In this document: piece by piece, positions 1-11,619 of the stretch | Layout of the letters: every line of letters starts with the position of its first letter | Position numbering within the stretch: position 1 is the stretch's first letter | Assembly: GCA_963978905.1 (NCBI GenBank) | Contig: OZ022256.1 | Span: forward strand, 348,501-412,500 | Source: Trichostrongylus colubriformis | Lineage: Eukaryota; Nematoda; Chromadorea; Rhabditida; Trichostrongylidae | Reading direction: 5' to 3' | Length of the DNA: 64,000 nt | Program-made: the position numbers and the translations under genes | Notes under the pieces: model-generated | The model's input: the letters and a program-made list of their open reading frames with translations, nothing else | Told to the model about the DNA's origin: nothing | Database searches by the model: none

Positions 1-484
1 TGTGATCTGTTTATCACATAATGCACTCACACCATGTGTGTCCTCTTCTTTCTGATATCGCAAATGCGGAGCAATAAGTTAAGATCACGATAACTGGGCT
101 CGACCGTGGTTGTGATGCTTATTCTCGGTCACTTTGGATCCATACTTTTTGGTCAACAGTGCAGTACGTCACAAACTGTTCCCTTTTGCTCTTTGCAAGT
201 GAATAAACAGTGACCGAGGTTGAAGGCAATATGTGTGACTATTTTTAAGTGACTTTTTCATTTGGATCTTCGACATTGCATGTATAGTGCTCAGTTCCGT
301 GACTCCCAGCTCGCCTCCGCCTTAGATATGACGTGCTTGTATCTCACACGATTACAAATTTTGGCTCTATTTCAACAAAGCAACCGCCTCACCACCACGC
401 CAACCGATTCGGTCGAAGAGATGATTCCGGAAATCTTTCGATTTGACAAACTCCTACACGAGGGTTTTTCGGCCCGTAGAACAC
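1..484. other. Non-coding stretch, nothing recognised
   Basis: AT-rich sequence with short incidental open frames only. I see no domain, convincing exon or inverted repeat. It runs into the short tandem repeat that follows. Confidence 0.4.
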
Positions 485-830
485 GAATATGACGATCGTT
501 CGGTGCGGAAGCGCCTGGTGCCCGCGCCAAAATGGAGTGGATCATCACTCGCCCAAAACTTGTCCCAAGGAGTAGTTTGACATACTGAGTGAGAATATCG
601 CATTTGTTCGGCATGAAACGGCCGGCCCGCGCCACAGGCACCGCTGCCAAAGTGAGTGGAGTTGATCCCGACGTCGCTCAACTTCTCCCAAAGTGTAGTT
701 TGATCTCCTGAGAGCGAATATCGCATTTGTTCGGCACGGAACGGCCAAAATGGAATGGATCTCCAAACTCGCCCAAAAATTGCCTCAAAGGGTAGTTTGA
801 CCTTCTGAGTAGATTATCACACTCGTCATT
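485..830. repeat. Imperfect tandem repeat, about three units of 110-125 bp
   Basis: Three diverged units share the order: tgttcgg near a C/G-rich segment, a 'tcgcccaaaa' or 'tctcccaaag' block, then 'gtagtttga' followed by 'ctgag' and 'atatcgcatttgttcgg'. The 'gtagtttga' block occurs at about 571, 690 and 797. A single related copy with 'acttgtcccatagggtagtttgatcccctgaa' type sequence lies near 24430-24560, so this is a dispersed family and not a purely local duplication. The short open frames across it repeat the same peptide pattern and are best read as repeat-derived. Confidence 0.6.
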
Positions 831-945
831 CAGGATCCACCTTTTTATCCTTTATCGTGAGCAAAAGTTGCGGCACGGATGATTGTGGCTGTGGAAAGGG
901 TCGTTGGGTTAGTGATGTTAATCGCAGTTTTTTAAGTCTTTCCAG

Positions 946-1046
946 CATGGGTAAAATTGGGCGACGTGTTTGAAGAAATTGAAGACGATTTCCCTAACGA
1001 TAAGATTCCCGAGAATCACGGCACCAGAGGAATTTTTATGTTCAGA
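946..1046 (+). CDS. Candidate exon of an unidentified gene
   Basis: A pyrimidine-rich acceptor (tctttccag) precedes an open segment that reads, after two leading bases, WVKLGDVFEEIEDDF and continues through ENHGTRGIFMFR to a donor-like gtatct at 1047. The acidic composition and lack of stops look coding. I do not recognise the family. The frame ends in phase 0. The next exon-like segment downstream on the same strand is at 2131-2259, but whether they join is unproven. Confidence 0.35.
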
Positions 1047-2130
1047 GTATCTCTCTGTCTTCAACCCATACTTTCTCCAAGACACATTTTGAACTTTTGC
1101 CATGGGAAATCAATCGTCTATGCGCGCACCAGTTTGGGGTTCGACGAAGTGAGCATGTGATTTGCTGTTAGATGTCCGTATCCTGCCGGTAACCTCGACA
1201 ACCGCGAATGTGCTCTCCATGAGTCTGACTTAATCGTAGCACCAAGACGAACGAGCGTCTCGTGAGGGTAGCGGCATCGCGTCTTCAAGCAAAAATCATG
1301 AAGGGTTATACACTTCCTCTTCCGATTTCGCCAAATCATCACTACTTTTCGCGTGCAAGCCTACCACGAGTACTTCCTTCGTGTAATATTTGTTACGTCG
1401 ACCATTGCTGTGGTCCCTGGTCCGCCGATAAGGGAGGACTTTTGCTGTAGTACATGGAACGCTCCTCTAGATTTCTTCTACCAGTCAGCTAGTGCCCTTG
1501 TATTCACTGCACGTCATGCTCGAATGACTTGGTCAGGAATGATCCAAATTTACATGATTAGAAGTAGGTGAGCGCGATTATAGTGAACTTTGGTAGTTTC
1601 GATTTAGTGTCTGAAGTGCAAATGATTCTGATTATAATCTTCATAAGTGGGCGCGGGGTCCGAATCAAAAGGTTCTTCGCAAATCACCTCCTCCACCGCA
1701 TCGGTTGGCGAGATGGTGCGGTTGCGGATTCGGGTTAATAATGCCTAAATTTTCACATGGCCCTATATTAGCGTTCCATAACACTGAAACTAAACACTTT
1801 CGAATCATAATGCAGTGATAGTTGAGGCACGACCGGTCCTGGTTCCTGTAATCCTCCAAGATACTTTGATGAGCTTCAGCAGACTTATTCTTCAAGTCAA
1901 ACAGCTAGCGAATTATTATATTTCGAAGATGCTTTATTGGTAGCGCACTGTTGAATGAGAATAAAATATCATCTCTCATAGGCAAATGTTGAGAGATACT
2001 ATGGGCAAATGTCAAAACTGTCAAGTGTTACAGCTTTCGGTGTCTTGTCGACTATTGACCTAGGTTTTCATAAGTAAATGTTAGACAAACAATAATTAGA
2101 CCTCCTAATACAATCTGATGAATGTTTCAG
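1047..2130. other. Putative intron or intergenic stretch, no feature seen
   Basis: No recognisable gene, repeat arm or RNA. Short open frames on both strands lack splice signals and family motifs. Confidence 0.35.
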
Positions 2131-2259
2131 AAAGATACTTACTGTCGGCACGAGGTCAGCTGCATTCGGACCTTACTTCGTCCTATTTGTGTCTGCTGGA
2201 CACAGATGAGGAGCTTGGACGACTTGGAGCTATTCTTGCACTCTCTGTCCTTGGCGTAA
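2131..2259 (+). CDS. Candidate exon, family not recognised
   Basis: Bounded by a good acceptor (gaatgtttcag) and a consensus donor (gtaagt at 2260). Two frames are open. One begins AA+RYLLSARGQLHSDL and includes LDTDEELGRLGAILAL, which looks like a helical protein segment. The other begins KDTYCRHEV and would continue in phase from the segment ending at 1046. The splice signals are stronger than the protein evidence. If real, the gene starts upstream and its next exon may be displaced by the foldback element at 2421. Confidence 0.4.
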   Translation, partial: KDTYCRHEVSCIRTLLRPICVCWTQMRSLDDLELFLHSLSLA

Positions 2260-2420
2260 GTAAAGAATTCCGTGCTTACAGTTTTTCTTTTTCTGTTGAT
2301 TAAGAAACAAGTAGGCGAGTTGTTATGTAGAAATAGTATTATAACAGATTAGGGCATAATTCTTGCTACATGTGCGATTTTTGAAAACTTTATTACCTCA
2401 AAGTTTTTATGTAAGTAGTA

Positions 2421-3799
2421 TTGGGTTGAGGAATAAGTCCCCGCGGTTTTTTTCAACCCCTTTTTTTACAATGTTTCCTTCATCTTTTGACAAAGTTTAT
2501 ACATGTTTTCGATAGAGCTTTTTTTGCTCTACAAAATACTGCTATCTGTTTTTCGATTCCTTCGAATACCCAATATTTATGAGGTTTGGAAATGAAGTGA
2601 GCTGAAGGCAAAAAACTGGCACTTGCGCACCTCATTTTTCTCGCCTATCATCAAGATCAAAAAATGTTTGTGCATATGTTTTGATAGAACTTTTCCCAGC
2701 TCTACAGAATGACACTACCTTTTATTTAAATCGCTCAACTTTTTGCTATGTTCAAGACTCACAAATGCGGTGCTCGCAAAAGTGTGCACTTTCGTTATCT
2801 TCTCTTCCTCGCCTACAATCGAAGTTAGAGAGGACGTGCATATACGCATTCGATAGAGCTTTCTTTGCTCTACAAGATAATACCATTCTTTTTTGTATCC
2901 TCTCATATTTTAGCATATAGGAACAAGCCTCCACCTGTTTTTCATTTCAAAATCGCATGAAGAAAATGAATTTTTTGCCAAAGTGTTTCACACCATGCGA
3001 TAGAGCTCTTTTCGCTCTACAGGATAGTATTTACGGTTTTTGTCTGAATTAATTTTTCTCATTTTTTAGACCATTTAAAAGTCGACTTAAATCGAGCATT
3101 TTCATCACATGGTGCCGAAAATGCTCAATTTCGTCGACTTTTAAATGGTCTAAAAAATGTTAAAAATTAATTCAAACAAAAACTGAAAATACTATCTTGT
3201 ACAGCGAAAAGAGCTCTATCGAAAGGTGTAAAACATTCTGCCGAAAAAAATCATTTTCATTATGCAATATTGAATTGGAAAACAGGCAAAAACTTATCGC
3301 TACATGCTAAAATATGAGAGGATGCAGAAGAGTAATGGTATTATCTTGTAGAGCAAAGAAAGCTCTATCGAATGCGTATATGCACGTCCTCTCTAACTTC
3401 GACTGTAGGCGAGGAAGAGAAGATAACGAAAGTGCACACTTTTGCGAGTACTGCATTTGTGAGTCTTGAAAATAGCAAAAAGTTGAGCGATTTAAATAAA
3501 AGGTAGTGTCATTCTGTAGAGCTGGAAAAGCTCTATCAAAACATATACACAAACATTTTTTGATCTTGATGATAGGCGAGAAAAGTGAGGCGCGCAAGTG
3601 CCAACTTTTTGCCTTCAGCTCACTTCATTTCCAAACCTCATAAATATTGGGCATTCGAAAGAATCGAAAAACAGATAGTAGTATTTTGTATAGCAAGAAG
3701 AGCTTTATCGAAAACATGTATAAATTTTGTCAAAAGATGAAGTAAACATTGTAAAAAACGGGGTTGAAAAAAACCGTGGGGACTTATTCCTCAACCCAA
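2421..3799. mobile_element. 1.38 kb foldback (inverted-repeat) DNA element
   Basis: The left terminus TTGGGTTGAGGAATAAGTCC and its inverted right terminus, ending CCTCAACCCAA, are each flanked by TA (2419-2420 and 3800-3801), as for Tc1/mariner-type insertion. The two arms are inverted copies of each other for almost their whole length (about 680 bp each) around a centre near 3110. The innermost stem is 3063-3105 against 3118-3160. Each arm carries a recurring small hairpin (tagagc, A/T-rich loop, gctcta) at about 2512, 2683, 2851 and 2999, mirrored at about 3190, 3346, 3515 and 3690. It has no transposase. A 402-bp relative lies at 61587-61988. Confidence 0.85.
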
Positions 3800-4033
3800 T
3801 AATTATTATACTCTCCTGCCACTTATACCTAATGACTGGTAGCTGCTCGAAGCCCTTCACCTGAGAGTTCACAAACAACGTTTGTTAAACCTGGGGATAC
3901 ATAATTCAAGTAAGACCAGAGAATTACACTTCTCACTTTTCTTGGAAAACTCACGGTCTTGATAGTGGCATTTCAAACATCCTAACATGGGAGATTATGA
4001 AGAATGAAACGTGACTTTAGAGCTGGGCTTTAC
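3800..4033. other. Spacer without recognisable feature
   Basis: Flank of the foldback element; no motif seen. Confidence 0.3.
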
Positions 4034-4267
4034 CTTCCTTCCGGCCTTATCCTTGCAACATGCTGGTATAGGTGGCCAAGTTGAGAAACAAATGCGCTGC
4101 TCTTCGGAAAACTGTGGAAACAACGATTCGTCAGCTCCTGTATGTTTGGCATAAGCTGCAGCCGTTACTGTGGAATTCGTTGGTGGTACTTTGATTGCAG
4201 CCTCTCCACGGAGATTTCCACCGAATAGAACTGATGAAATGCACCTATTGCCACCCTTGAAGGCCAT
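4034..4267 (-). CDS. Possible minus-strand exon, unknown product
   Basis: Reading on the minus strand from an ATG at 4267, 78 codons (starting MAFKGGNRCI, ending CCKDKAGRK) run to a donor-like G|GTAAAG. The composition is varied and includes several Cys and Pro residues, which looks more coding than its surroundings. No family is recognised. Other minus-strand open segments at 5729-6215 could belong to the same transcript, but no splice chain could be verified. Confidence 0.25.
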
Positions 4268-4315
4268 TCTCCTTTACTTTGCCAGTGGTCAAGCGTCCAG
4301 ATGAGGAAAATTTTT

Positions 4316-4376
4316 AAAAAATACGACCCCCCTCCAAAAAAGGGGGCCCCAATACGACCCCCCCCCTTTTACGTCT
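4316..4376. repeat. Paired TACGACCCCCC tracts
   Basis: Two 'tacgacccccc' blocks about 30 bp apart are separated by a short C/G run. The same pair recurs at 6334-6375. The minus strand carries several G-runs, so these are low-complexity tracts that could form G-quadruplexes. Their function is unknown. Confidence 0.5.
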
Positions 4377-5728
4377 GTTATTGTTCAAGTATTCAATGAA
4401 ATTTTCTGCTCTACAACACAAAATTATTTGTCTTTTGAACCCAGCTGCTCAATATTTTGAGACTGTGACATGAAGTCCCCAGGAGGCAGCTAATTCCTCG
4501 CTTATAACTATTATTTATTAAGCAGTTTTACTTGACCACTTCAACCATAAACAATAAATTAAACATTGATGTGCTATTCCTCTCACATGATTCGACATGG
4601 AGCGAGGTAGGTGCATTTCTGGAATCGTTGGTAGGTAAAGAGGAAACGTTGAATGAACAGATTTTTGCCCCTGGTATTCCATTTCTAGGCCTTAAAAATA
4701 TGGATTAATTAAAGGATTCACCAGTCAATTGAAGTGGGGAGGGAGAGGGGGGACAGCAACGTAACTTTTCAGCAACGTTTGAGCTCCTTCCCTCCCTAGG
4801 CTTAGGCTAAAATTCATATCCCCTCCTCTTATTTGAAAAAGCATCTCATTCTCATCTGCTTTAGCCTAAGCATAGGGAAGGAAAGGTACCGACGGAAGAT
4901 TTTGCGCCCTTCCACTTTAATTTACCCTGATTTATAAAAAATAACAGGGTCCAGCAGAAGAGAAAAAGCTCCATAGGATGGATACATGTTATACACATTT
5001 GACGATGCAAAAAAAACTTCATGGAAAAAGAGAAAAGAAAAAGTGAACTACGACCGAATACATGTGAGAATAAAGTGGCCTAATATGTGAAAAGCTGTAC
5101 AAAACTTCAACGAAAGAAAATTTTGCATTGATTATCCACGTATGAAATAGCACCCCTTTTGAGGAGACGGAACAAGGCACAGAGCGATAACGCGAACACT
5201 ATCTCATTCGCAGGTGACCAGTATCCAGTCGTCGCCGCAGAACAGATAACCTTTCCTGAGGGGTTACCAACGTGGGACGTCGGACGTGTGAACGTCCGAG
5301 TAGAACGTATCATCATCTTTCTCATCGTCGGCTTTCACATCATCGGCTTTTAATTTCGTTTCAGGCGACGTGCGACGCGGCGATCACGATGGAGCGCGGT
5401 ATCTCCCCCATACTGAATTCCAACATTTCAAGAATACTCTAAACTTTACCTAGAGCCCATCTTTCGAACAGATGTGAACTGTTTTCCTAATACTCCCTTA
5501 GACCTATCTATTGGCTGCTTAGTTTCCCTAATGGTTGCGTAGTTCTCGATATGGGTTTCCAATTGAGGATTAGTTGAGGGAAATTTCAAAGTGTTCCACG
5601 GAAATGGCCATTACTTCCTTCAAACTCAACCATATGAGTTCGTTTTGGTGGGGCGGGGTCTGCTGGGAATGTCGCTTTCGAATGACTACCTGAACTATGC
5701 CATATCTTCAAAACGAAGCAAGAAAAAT
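4377..5728. other. No confident feature; weak open frames only
   Basis: Contains open segments on both strands around 5107-5353 (minus strand includes ICSAATTGYWSP), but the two strands are equally open and no splice pair or family was found. The rest is featureless AT-rich sequence. Confidence 0.3.
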
Positions 5729-5929
5729 TCAAAAAAGCCAGTTGAGGAAAGCTTTTTTTCGTCGAATTTGCGAGATCTTCCCACGAATATTCCCAAAAAT
5801 CGATTCAGTGTTACTGAAATTTTTCCAGTATGCATCCTTCGCTCTCGGAGGCCTAGTGGGGAGGCGAGAAGTGTCGGTCAGCTTTTCTGTGGGATGCGCC
5901 ATGCATGAGGATTTCATCCACATTCTCAA
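5729..5929 (-). CDS. Hypothetical minus-strand exon, paralogous to the one at 5985-6215
   Basis: Minus-strand frame containing MKSSCMAHPTEKLTDTS followed by a Pro/Arg-rich stretch. Its start resembles METSCMAQSTTKPAST at 6215, and both share the nucleotide core tgcgccatgcatgagg. The likeness suggests a local duplication of an N-terminal coding segment. No family is recognised and no complete gene model is possible. Confidence 0.25.
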   Translation of the reverse strand: MRMWMKSSCMAHPTEKLTDTSRLPTRPPRAKDAYWKNFSNTESIFGNIRGKISQIRRKKAFLNWLF

Positions 5930-5984
5930 TGAATAGAAACGTTTTTCCGGTCCGTATAGTGGCCGCCAACACTAGATTACGTAC

Positions 5985-6215
5985 TTAGTGGAAGAAGATA
6001 TGGAAGAAGTCCATATCAGCTAATTTTCCGCTTTCGTCCCATTGTTTCTGAAGTGTCCATCCACGGTGGTACCCGTTGATAGATATCTCTTTCCACGGCT
6101 TATCGGTGAATTCCGGAGGTGTCTCTGTACGTGGTTTCGGTGTCAGCGGACCAACGAAAGAGTTATTGGTACTGGCCGGTTTCGTTGTAGATTGCGCCAT
6201 GCATGAGGTTTCCAT
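5985..6215 (-). CDS. Hypothetical minus-strand exon
   Basis: 76 codons on the minus strand starting METSCMAQSTTKPAST, with a Ser/Thr/Pro-rich N-terminus and then a Trp-containing segment (KPWKEISINGYHRGW). A donor-like TAAGTACGT lies at its end. The composition is protein-like and the start is duplicated at 5729-5929. The family is unknown, and it may be an exon of a minus-strand gene covering about 4-6.2 kb. Confidence 0.3.
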   Translation of the reverse strand: METSCMAQSTTKPASTNNSFVGPLTPKPRTETPPEFTDKPWKEISINGYHRGWTLQKQWDESGKLADMDFFHIFFH

Positions 6216-6333
6216 GATGATTAAGTTAAACTAGTTTTGGGTTCGAACCCATTTAGTCAATTTAATCACTTCTCCCCTTACACTTCAGACCGTGAGTCCG
6301 AGAAATTCTGCTGATCACTGCCTACCTCAACAA

Positions 6334-6375
6334 TTACGACCCCCCCCTCCTAGCGGACCAAATACGACCCCCCCC
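6334..6375. repeat. Second pair of TACGACCCCCC tracts
   Basis: Same paired C-tract arrangement as at 4316-4376, with spacing of about 27 bp. Confidence 0.5.
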
Positions 6376-7555
6376 TGTTGAGGATTCCTCCACGGAGGCT
6401 TGATCCTGGTGGTATCCCTTCCTATGATTAGCGCCAGCCTCCGTCTCCAACAATGATGTCTCGCAGACCTTTCGCCGATCAAGGACAGCAGAAGAGAGAT
6501 TCTGAGCCGCTCATACTACTGCCTTGTCTGACTCGCTGAGCGAGACCAACTGATATAATTTTGTGGAAATCGCTTGAGTATGTTCTAAGTCGGTCCGATA
6601 AGTGATACGTGATGAAGTTCAAAATCAGCGAAACCACAAGCAATTTTGAGGGTTTCGTAAATTTATGCTCCAATCTAACAGTCATGTGAATTCTTCATGT
6701 CACATATGAAACAAATTTGAATGTAAGGCCAATTTCATCATTCGATGTGGATGCTCTGTTTCCCAGACTCACGAGTTTACTAACAATATGTTGGGGTTCG
6801 CGATAGTGCATTGGAATGGCGTCAGGAAAATCGTCTGTGTCAGTATCTCTCCTATCTGATCGAATAATTCTCTCTCCGAAAAGCCCGAAGAAGGGTTTGT
6901 ATAGATTGCATTGAGCAATTAGAAAAATGTGTTATTGGGTCCCAAGAGATGCGACCTCATTTCCAAGCTGTCAAGCCCTGGGGAACATTCCTTCCTATCA
7001 CTGAATAATCCAATCGATTATTACTTCCCAATACAACACTCTCTCAGAGCCGCTATTTTATTTTGGAGAACTAACGAGAGTGTTGGTATACAAGACGTGT
7101 TTTTTTGTGAACCTCGACAGTCATTACCTCACGATATCTTTGTTTTCTTATAAAGCGGACAATTTCTCCGCAGTTCGCCACACCAATGTTTTGACAAGGA
7201 TGCTGATTTGCAGAGCGTAATATTGGACGGGACTAGAACCGATCAAAGGCATTGGGAGGGTTAATGTGGGTATCCAGGAGTGAAGGGCAGTCCACCGTGA
7301 ATGATTTCCAGAGCGAAGGGAGACAGTCTGGCGCAACTCCCATTGGGAGGGACAGTTAGCTTTGTTTGTCATGGCTCCATAGCTGTGCCCCTGGCTCGAC
7401 ACTCTGAGTGGCCGAACTGCACAAAAGGAGCGGGTAAATGCCTAGGTTGGTTGAACCGAAATTCCTGCAAAGTGAAAGCTTACTGGAAAGGGCGACGGCT
7501 GGTTTCCTTCTGCATTGGACAAAAGAAGAAGTTTGTCGAGTGCTAGGAGAGATGA
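6376..7555. other. No feature recognised
   Basis: Short open frames on both strands with no splice context, repeat structure or domain. Confidence 0.3.
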
Positions 7556-8530
7556 ATGGGGTGGGGATCTTTAGTCAGAATTGACCTTCCACGACTCCTG
7601 CCTCGCACCTTCTCTAATCACTTCGCATCTCTCCTGCGCCCAAGGGGTGACCCTCCTTAATGCCTTTGCTTACGTCAAGATTTACAGCGCAAGAAAAAGC
7701 GTGGAATTAAGTTGGGATAAAGAGAGATTTGCAGTAATTGGAATTAGTAAGGTTTTATGAAAGAAAGAGAGACGGTTAAAATGAGAAAAAGGGAACAATG
7801 AGTCTGAAATGAAATAGAACTGATTAAGCATCATTGGCCTCTTTCCAGAAGCCAAATAAAAGGGAACAAGTATGTATTTATGAAGAGTAATTCTAGTCGT
7901 CCTCTGATTTTCCGATCTCCGAGTCCAAAAACGTTCGTAAAAAACAAGGTACTTTCTATCTACGTGAGCGAGCAAAGATTTTGTTAGCAATGGCAATTTG
8001 TAATCGCCTAAAAGCAGGGCATGTCTTCTCGCACTTCTCTTTTATACCTTTTCTCGTTTTTAAGGGCCTCACACCTTCTTAGTAGGTCACATAGTAGGTA
8101 TTAAAGCAGGAGGGCAAGAGTAGTACATAGCACGACACCAGCTTGTCTGTTTTGCATGAGCATGATTCCCAATATACCCTGAGACCTTTACCAGAGCCTC
8201 TTCATTTCCACATTCTCGGTGGACAATATTCCGACTGACCATTGGTTCATGAGCCCTGTAGGAAAATGTTCAGATATACATATTACTAATACTTCTATAT
8301 GACTTCGAAATTCTGTTTTTTTCTGCTTCATAATTTTTCCATTCAATGTAATTATTCCATTTAGCTGATATAATAAAGATCTCAATTAGCTACGTAGTTG
8401 ATGAATCGATGAAGACAGTCAGATCGGCCAATTAAGCGGGGTCATCTGTTGGGCGCATGGAGAGGTGTGTAGTAATTAGGGAAGGTGTGAGGCAGGAGTC
8501 GTGGAAGGTCAATCCTGATCAGACCCCCAA
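7556..8530. mobile_element. Candidate non-autonomous element bounded by a ~55-bp inverted repeat
   Basis: The block containing gaccttccacgactcctgcc near 7583 recurs inverted near 8490 (ggcaggagtcgtggaaggtc), with similarity extending over about 55 bp on each side. The roughly 0.9 kb between holds only short frames, with no recognisable transposase. Terminal bases and a target duplication could not be fixed. Confidence 0.5.
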
Positions 8531-8989
8531 CCGGTCGTTGGTCCTGATGTGATAGCAACAGAGGTGTTAGAGGCTCTTAGGCAACATGGACTGAAGTGAC
8601 TCTCGGGCTTTCTTGGCATCATATCCGTTGAGAGGATGACAACCGATTGCGAGAAGAAACAGTATCATCGCTCTCATCTAACAGAAGGCAAAAGGCGCAA
8701 TGAATGGTCCATCTACGGTGGGATAAAGGAGAGACAGCTCATACCACGAACCTACTTGAGCGATTCTTGCATCGAGTTTATGAGAGCTTTTTTCGATCTC
8801 TCATGAGCAGCTCGGTTTTATGCCCGTGAGGTTCATGCTCGGTTTCATGCCCGTATCATCAGATGATCCTATCTAAATCGTCAAACAGATGACAGAGAAG
8901 TTTCAGAATTGCGTCAACTCCAACTAAGCTTTCCTCGACTGAAACGAAAAAAACCCTAAATCCAGCTTCTCCCACGTTTGTTTTGGTCT

Positions 8990-9215
8990 GAAAAGGAACA
9001 TTCCAGTGTAGCCCCGTCCACCGTGGGCGGAGTTTAATTTGGTCCGTGTGTGGTCGTTACTTCCTGACCCATGTCCCACCCATACTACTCTTGTCCCCTC
9101 CACAGATCGTTTTTCATATATACAGAATACCTAACTTCGTGTCAGACGGACAAAGGGATGTAGGGACGGACATACAGACAGACGAAGCGTTTTATATATA
9201 TAGTAGGGATAATGT
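8990..9215 (+). repeat. Interspersed repeat with (GACA)n-TATATATAG tail
   Basis: Begins with ccgtccaccgtgggcggag and ends in a GACA/GACGG-rich run followed by cgaagcgttttatatatatagtaggg. The same 3' tail is found inverted at 32808-32880. Related tails (GACAGACACACCAAACT...TATATATAG) occur near 11320, 17985 and 18900. No coding sequence. Confidence 0.6.
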
Positions 9216-10539
9216 TGAAGACGCTCTGACATCTCTTTTGTCTTTCACAAATATGGCATGTGGATAAGTATGTATGTTAACCGTTACCGCGCTCAACGAC
9301 CATCCTTCGGTTGGAGGAGATCCTCATGCTAAATTCAGCGTTATTTATCATCAGGGGACTGCGCTACAAACATGATCTCTTTCTTAGGTTTTCACTGCTA
9401 GAAATAGCGTACAAGATAATGAGAGAAGTATGTATGTGGATTGCGATGGAATGAATACCATTCTATCCGTTCACTTCCACTTTTTCTGTGGCGACTATAA
9501 ATTTTGTTGGCTAGCGCCTACAAAAGTAGCACGAGTGAGAAGCAAAGGATTCTCTATAGGCTGCAGGCAATGTAGTCACCGTGGTTTCCGCACATTCCTC
9601 CGCATGATATCGAAAGGAGAGAGATTGCGTGCTGAACTCACTGTTAGGTGAAAAAGTTCTGTTGCGGAGTCCAAAATGTGGAAGTGACAATTACTTTGGT
9701 CCGAATGCCTTCAAGTAATATTGACTCATGTGTCGAACCGGTATTGCATTGCAAATCGAACCTACAATTGCAAAAATTAGGCCAGCTAATAGCCTCCATA
9801 AAACAGCTGCCATAAAGGTAAATTTTGCGTAGCCGAATTGTGGGATCCGCGTGGAAGGATTAGATAGGTATCGATCGGGAGAGTTGCGAGATTTGCGTTT
9901 TTTGGATATTTAGAATTAAGGGATGCGCGGAATTGTTGAGTCTGCGGAAAGCGATCAGACACGTATCGGTCGTGAGGATTCAGGAAGTGTGGAAATGGGG
10001 TTGTCGATTTTTATTTCTCTAATCCTCTCTTCTCATCGGGCTTGGAAATCAATAGGTGTCTAATCCTTGTCCGCACATTTCACAGTTCTGCATTTCCACA
10101 AGAACGCATAATCTGCAATTCTTCCAATCGATACGTATCTTTGCCACTGCTATGAACGCTGCCTAATGTTGAAGTACGTTTTGGATTCCACGTTATCTTC
10201 TATTTGATTAAGAAGTCAACTTTTTTGTCATAGAATCTGCTGTGCACCATCACCAAATCTCCGCCATGTATTAGGCGCAGCTGCTATTGTGAGTAGTGTC
10301 AAGTACTCAGAGCACACTCTTTGCGTTCTCATTGCGCAGCCCGTCAAGTGAACCATTCCGTCCGTTCCAGAAGAGTAAGAACTTGCATCAGAAATCTAGA
10401 GGACCTTTCGCTACTGCTGCATATTTCAGGTGAGGTGAGCCGGAGTGTGTAGGGTTGAGGGTGAAAATGGATGGCTTTTTCGGTGGGCACCGTGTCCGAA
10501 CAGTTCACCTTCCCTCGACATGGTGCAGTACCTCCGGAA
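9216..10539. other. No feature recognised
   Basis: Non-coding sequence with no convincing exon, repeat or RNA. Confidence 0.3.
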
Positions 10540-10925
10540 GGTTGGTTCTGTACTATGTTTTGACAGGGGGAGGGTTTCAACTTCCATGGAACTTTCAGTG
10601 GAGACCCAGATGGATCGATAGAGCTCTGGATGCTAATTATAACTGTGAAAACCAAAACTGCAAAGTGCCATTCTTAAGCGAATGAGAGGGGTCAATATTT
10701 GCTTGTTATGCCTTATTGACGAGTCGCTTTGCCATTAGCACGACTTGTGCTGAATGAGCAACTGCCATAATGGCGCGCTTGTAGTGTTCTGGATCTGTAG
10801 CGTGAGATTCTTGGTTTGCTCCCCGCTGGAACGCTTCTTTTTGCATTTGTATTTCATCGTCAGTGAGTAACTTTATTTTACTTCTGAACGTTTCCTTGTA
10901 CAGGCGCCTAATCGCACCTATCATT
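10540..10925 (+). repeat. SINE-like composite repeat, copy 1
   Basis: Shares an ordered set of blocks with 23775-24135: ttccatggaactttcagtgg, then gatcgatagagct, tgtgaaaaccaaaa, aagcgaatgagaggggtc, a degenerate tRNA-like block, and the tail ttgcatttgtatttcatcgt through gaacgtttccttgtac. The tRNA-like head is badly decayed here. The ORF on the opposite strand is repeat-derived. Confidence 0.6.
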
Positions 10926-11189
10926 TACACTGCCACTGTATTAATAACTACTAACACTGAATGTTTCACAACAATTGAGGCTGAACAATTGAAACATTCA
11001 GATATCCATGAGACTCCGGAACAGCACAATAAACTATTCACTAGGGAGGGATCCAGGTCGAAGAGGTCGTTTGCAATGAGAACAAATCCGCCCGAGCCCC
11101 GGCCGCGGTGAACGGGGCTGGGTTTAGTTCTTATAATCTTCGTGCGCTTTGGTCAACCTCTACCCACTTCTAACTTGGCCGACCTCTCC

Positions 11190-11325
11190 ACTTGCAGCTG
11201 ACCTAGGAGTGACAAACAGATCACACAAACATACCACACTTCTGGTTGAACTAATAGTGCATTATGTAACAGACAGACACACACACTAACACACCAAACT
11301 TCTGGTTTATATATAGGCAATGGAT
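11190..11325 (+). repeat. Repeat fragment with GACAGACACAC...TATATATAG tail
   Basis: Two diverged partial units: 'cataccacacttctggttgaa', then 'cacaccaaacttctggtttatatatag' preceded by an acagacagacacacacac run. Same tail as the repeats at 17.9 and 18.9 kb. Confidence 0.5.
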
Positions 11326-11619
11326 TATACATTGAAACACTTTGGAGGATGTTTCTCGGACATGAAAGAGAGCCTTGTGAAAAGCAAAAAATTGCCTTCA
11401 TGGGAATCCCACCCATGGTCCCGCACTACGCAAATCGCAAATCCATTCGGAACAATCTCCATAACCAGACTCAAAAAATCGTTTGGCAGATTTAGAAAAC
11501 AGATTTTAAATCGTCCAAAAACGCGTCACGTGATATGCATATTTTTGCAAATGGCCACTCCGACTTGGTATGCTTCCCCTGTCAGTGTAACAATAACATA
11601 ACATGATTCATTGGCAGAG

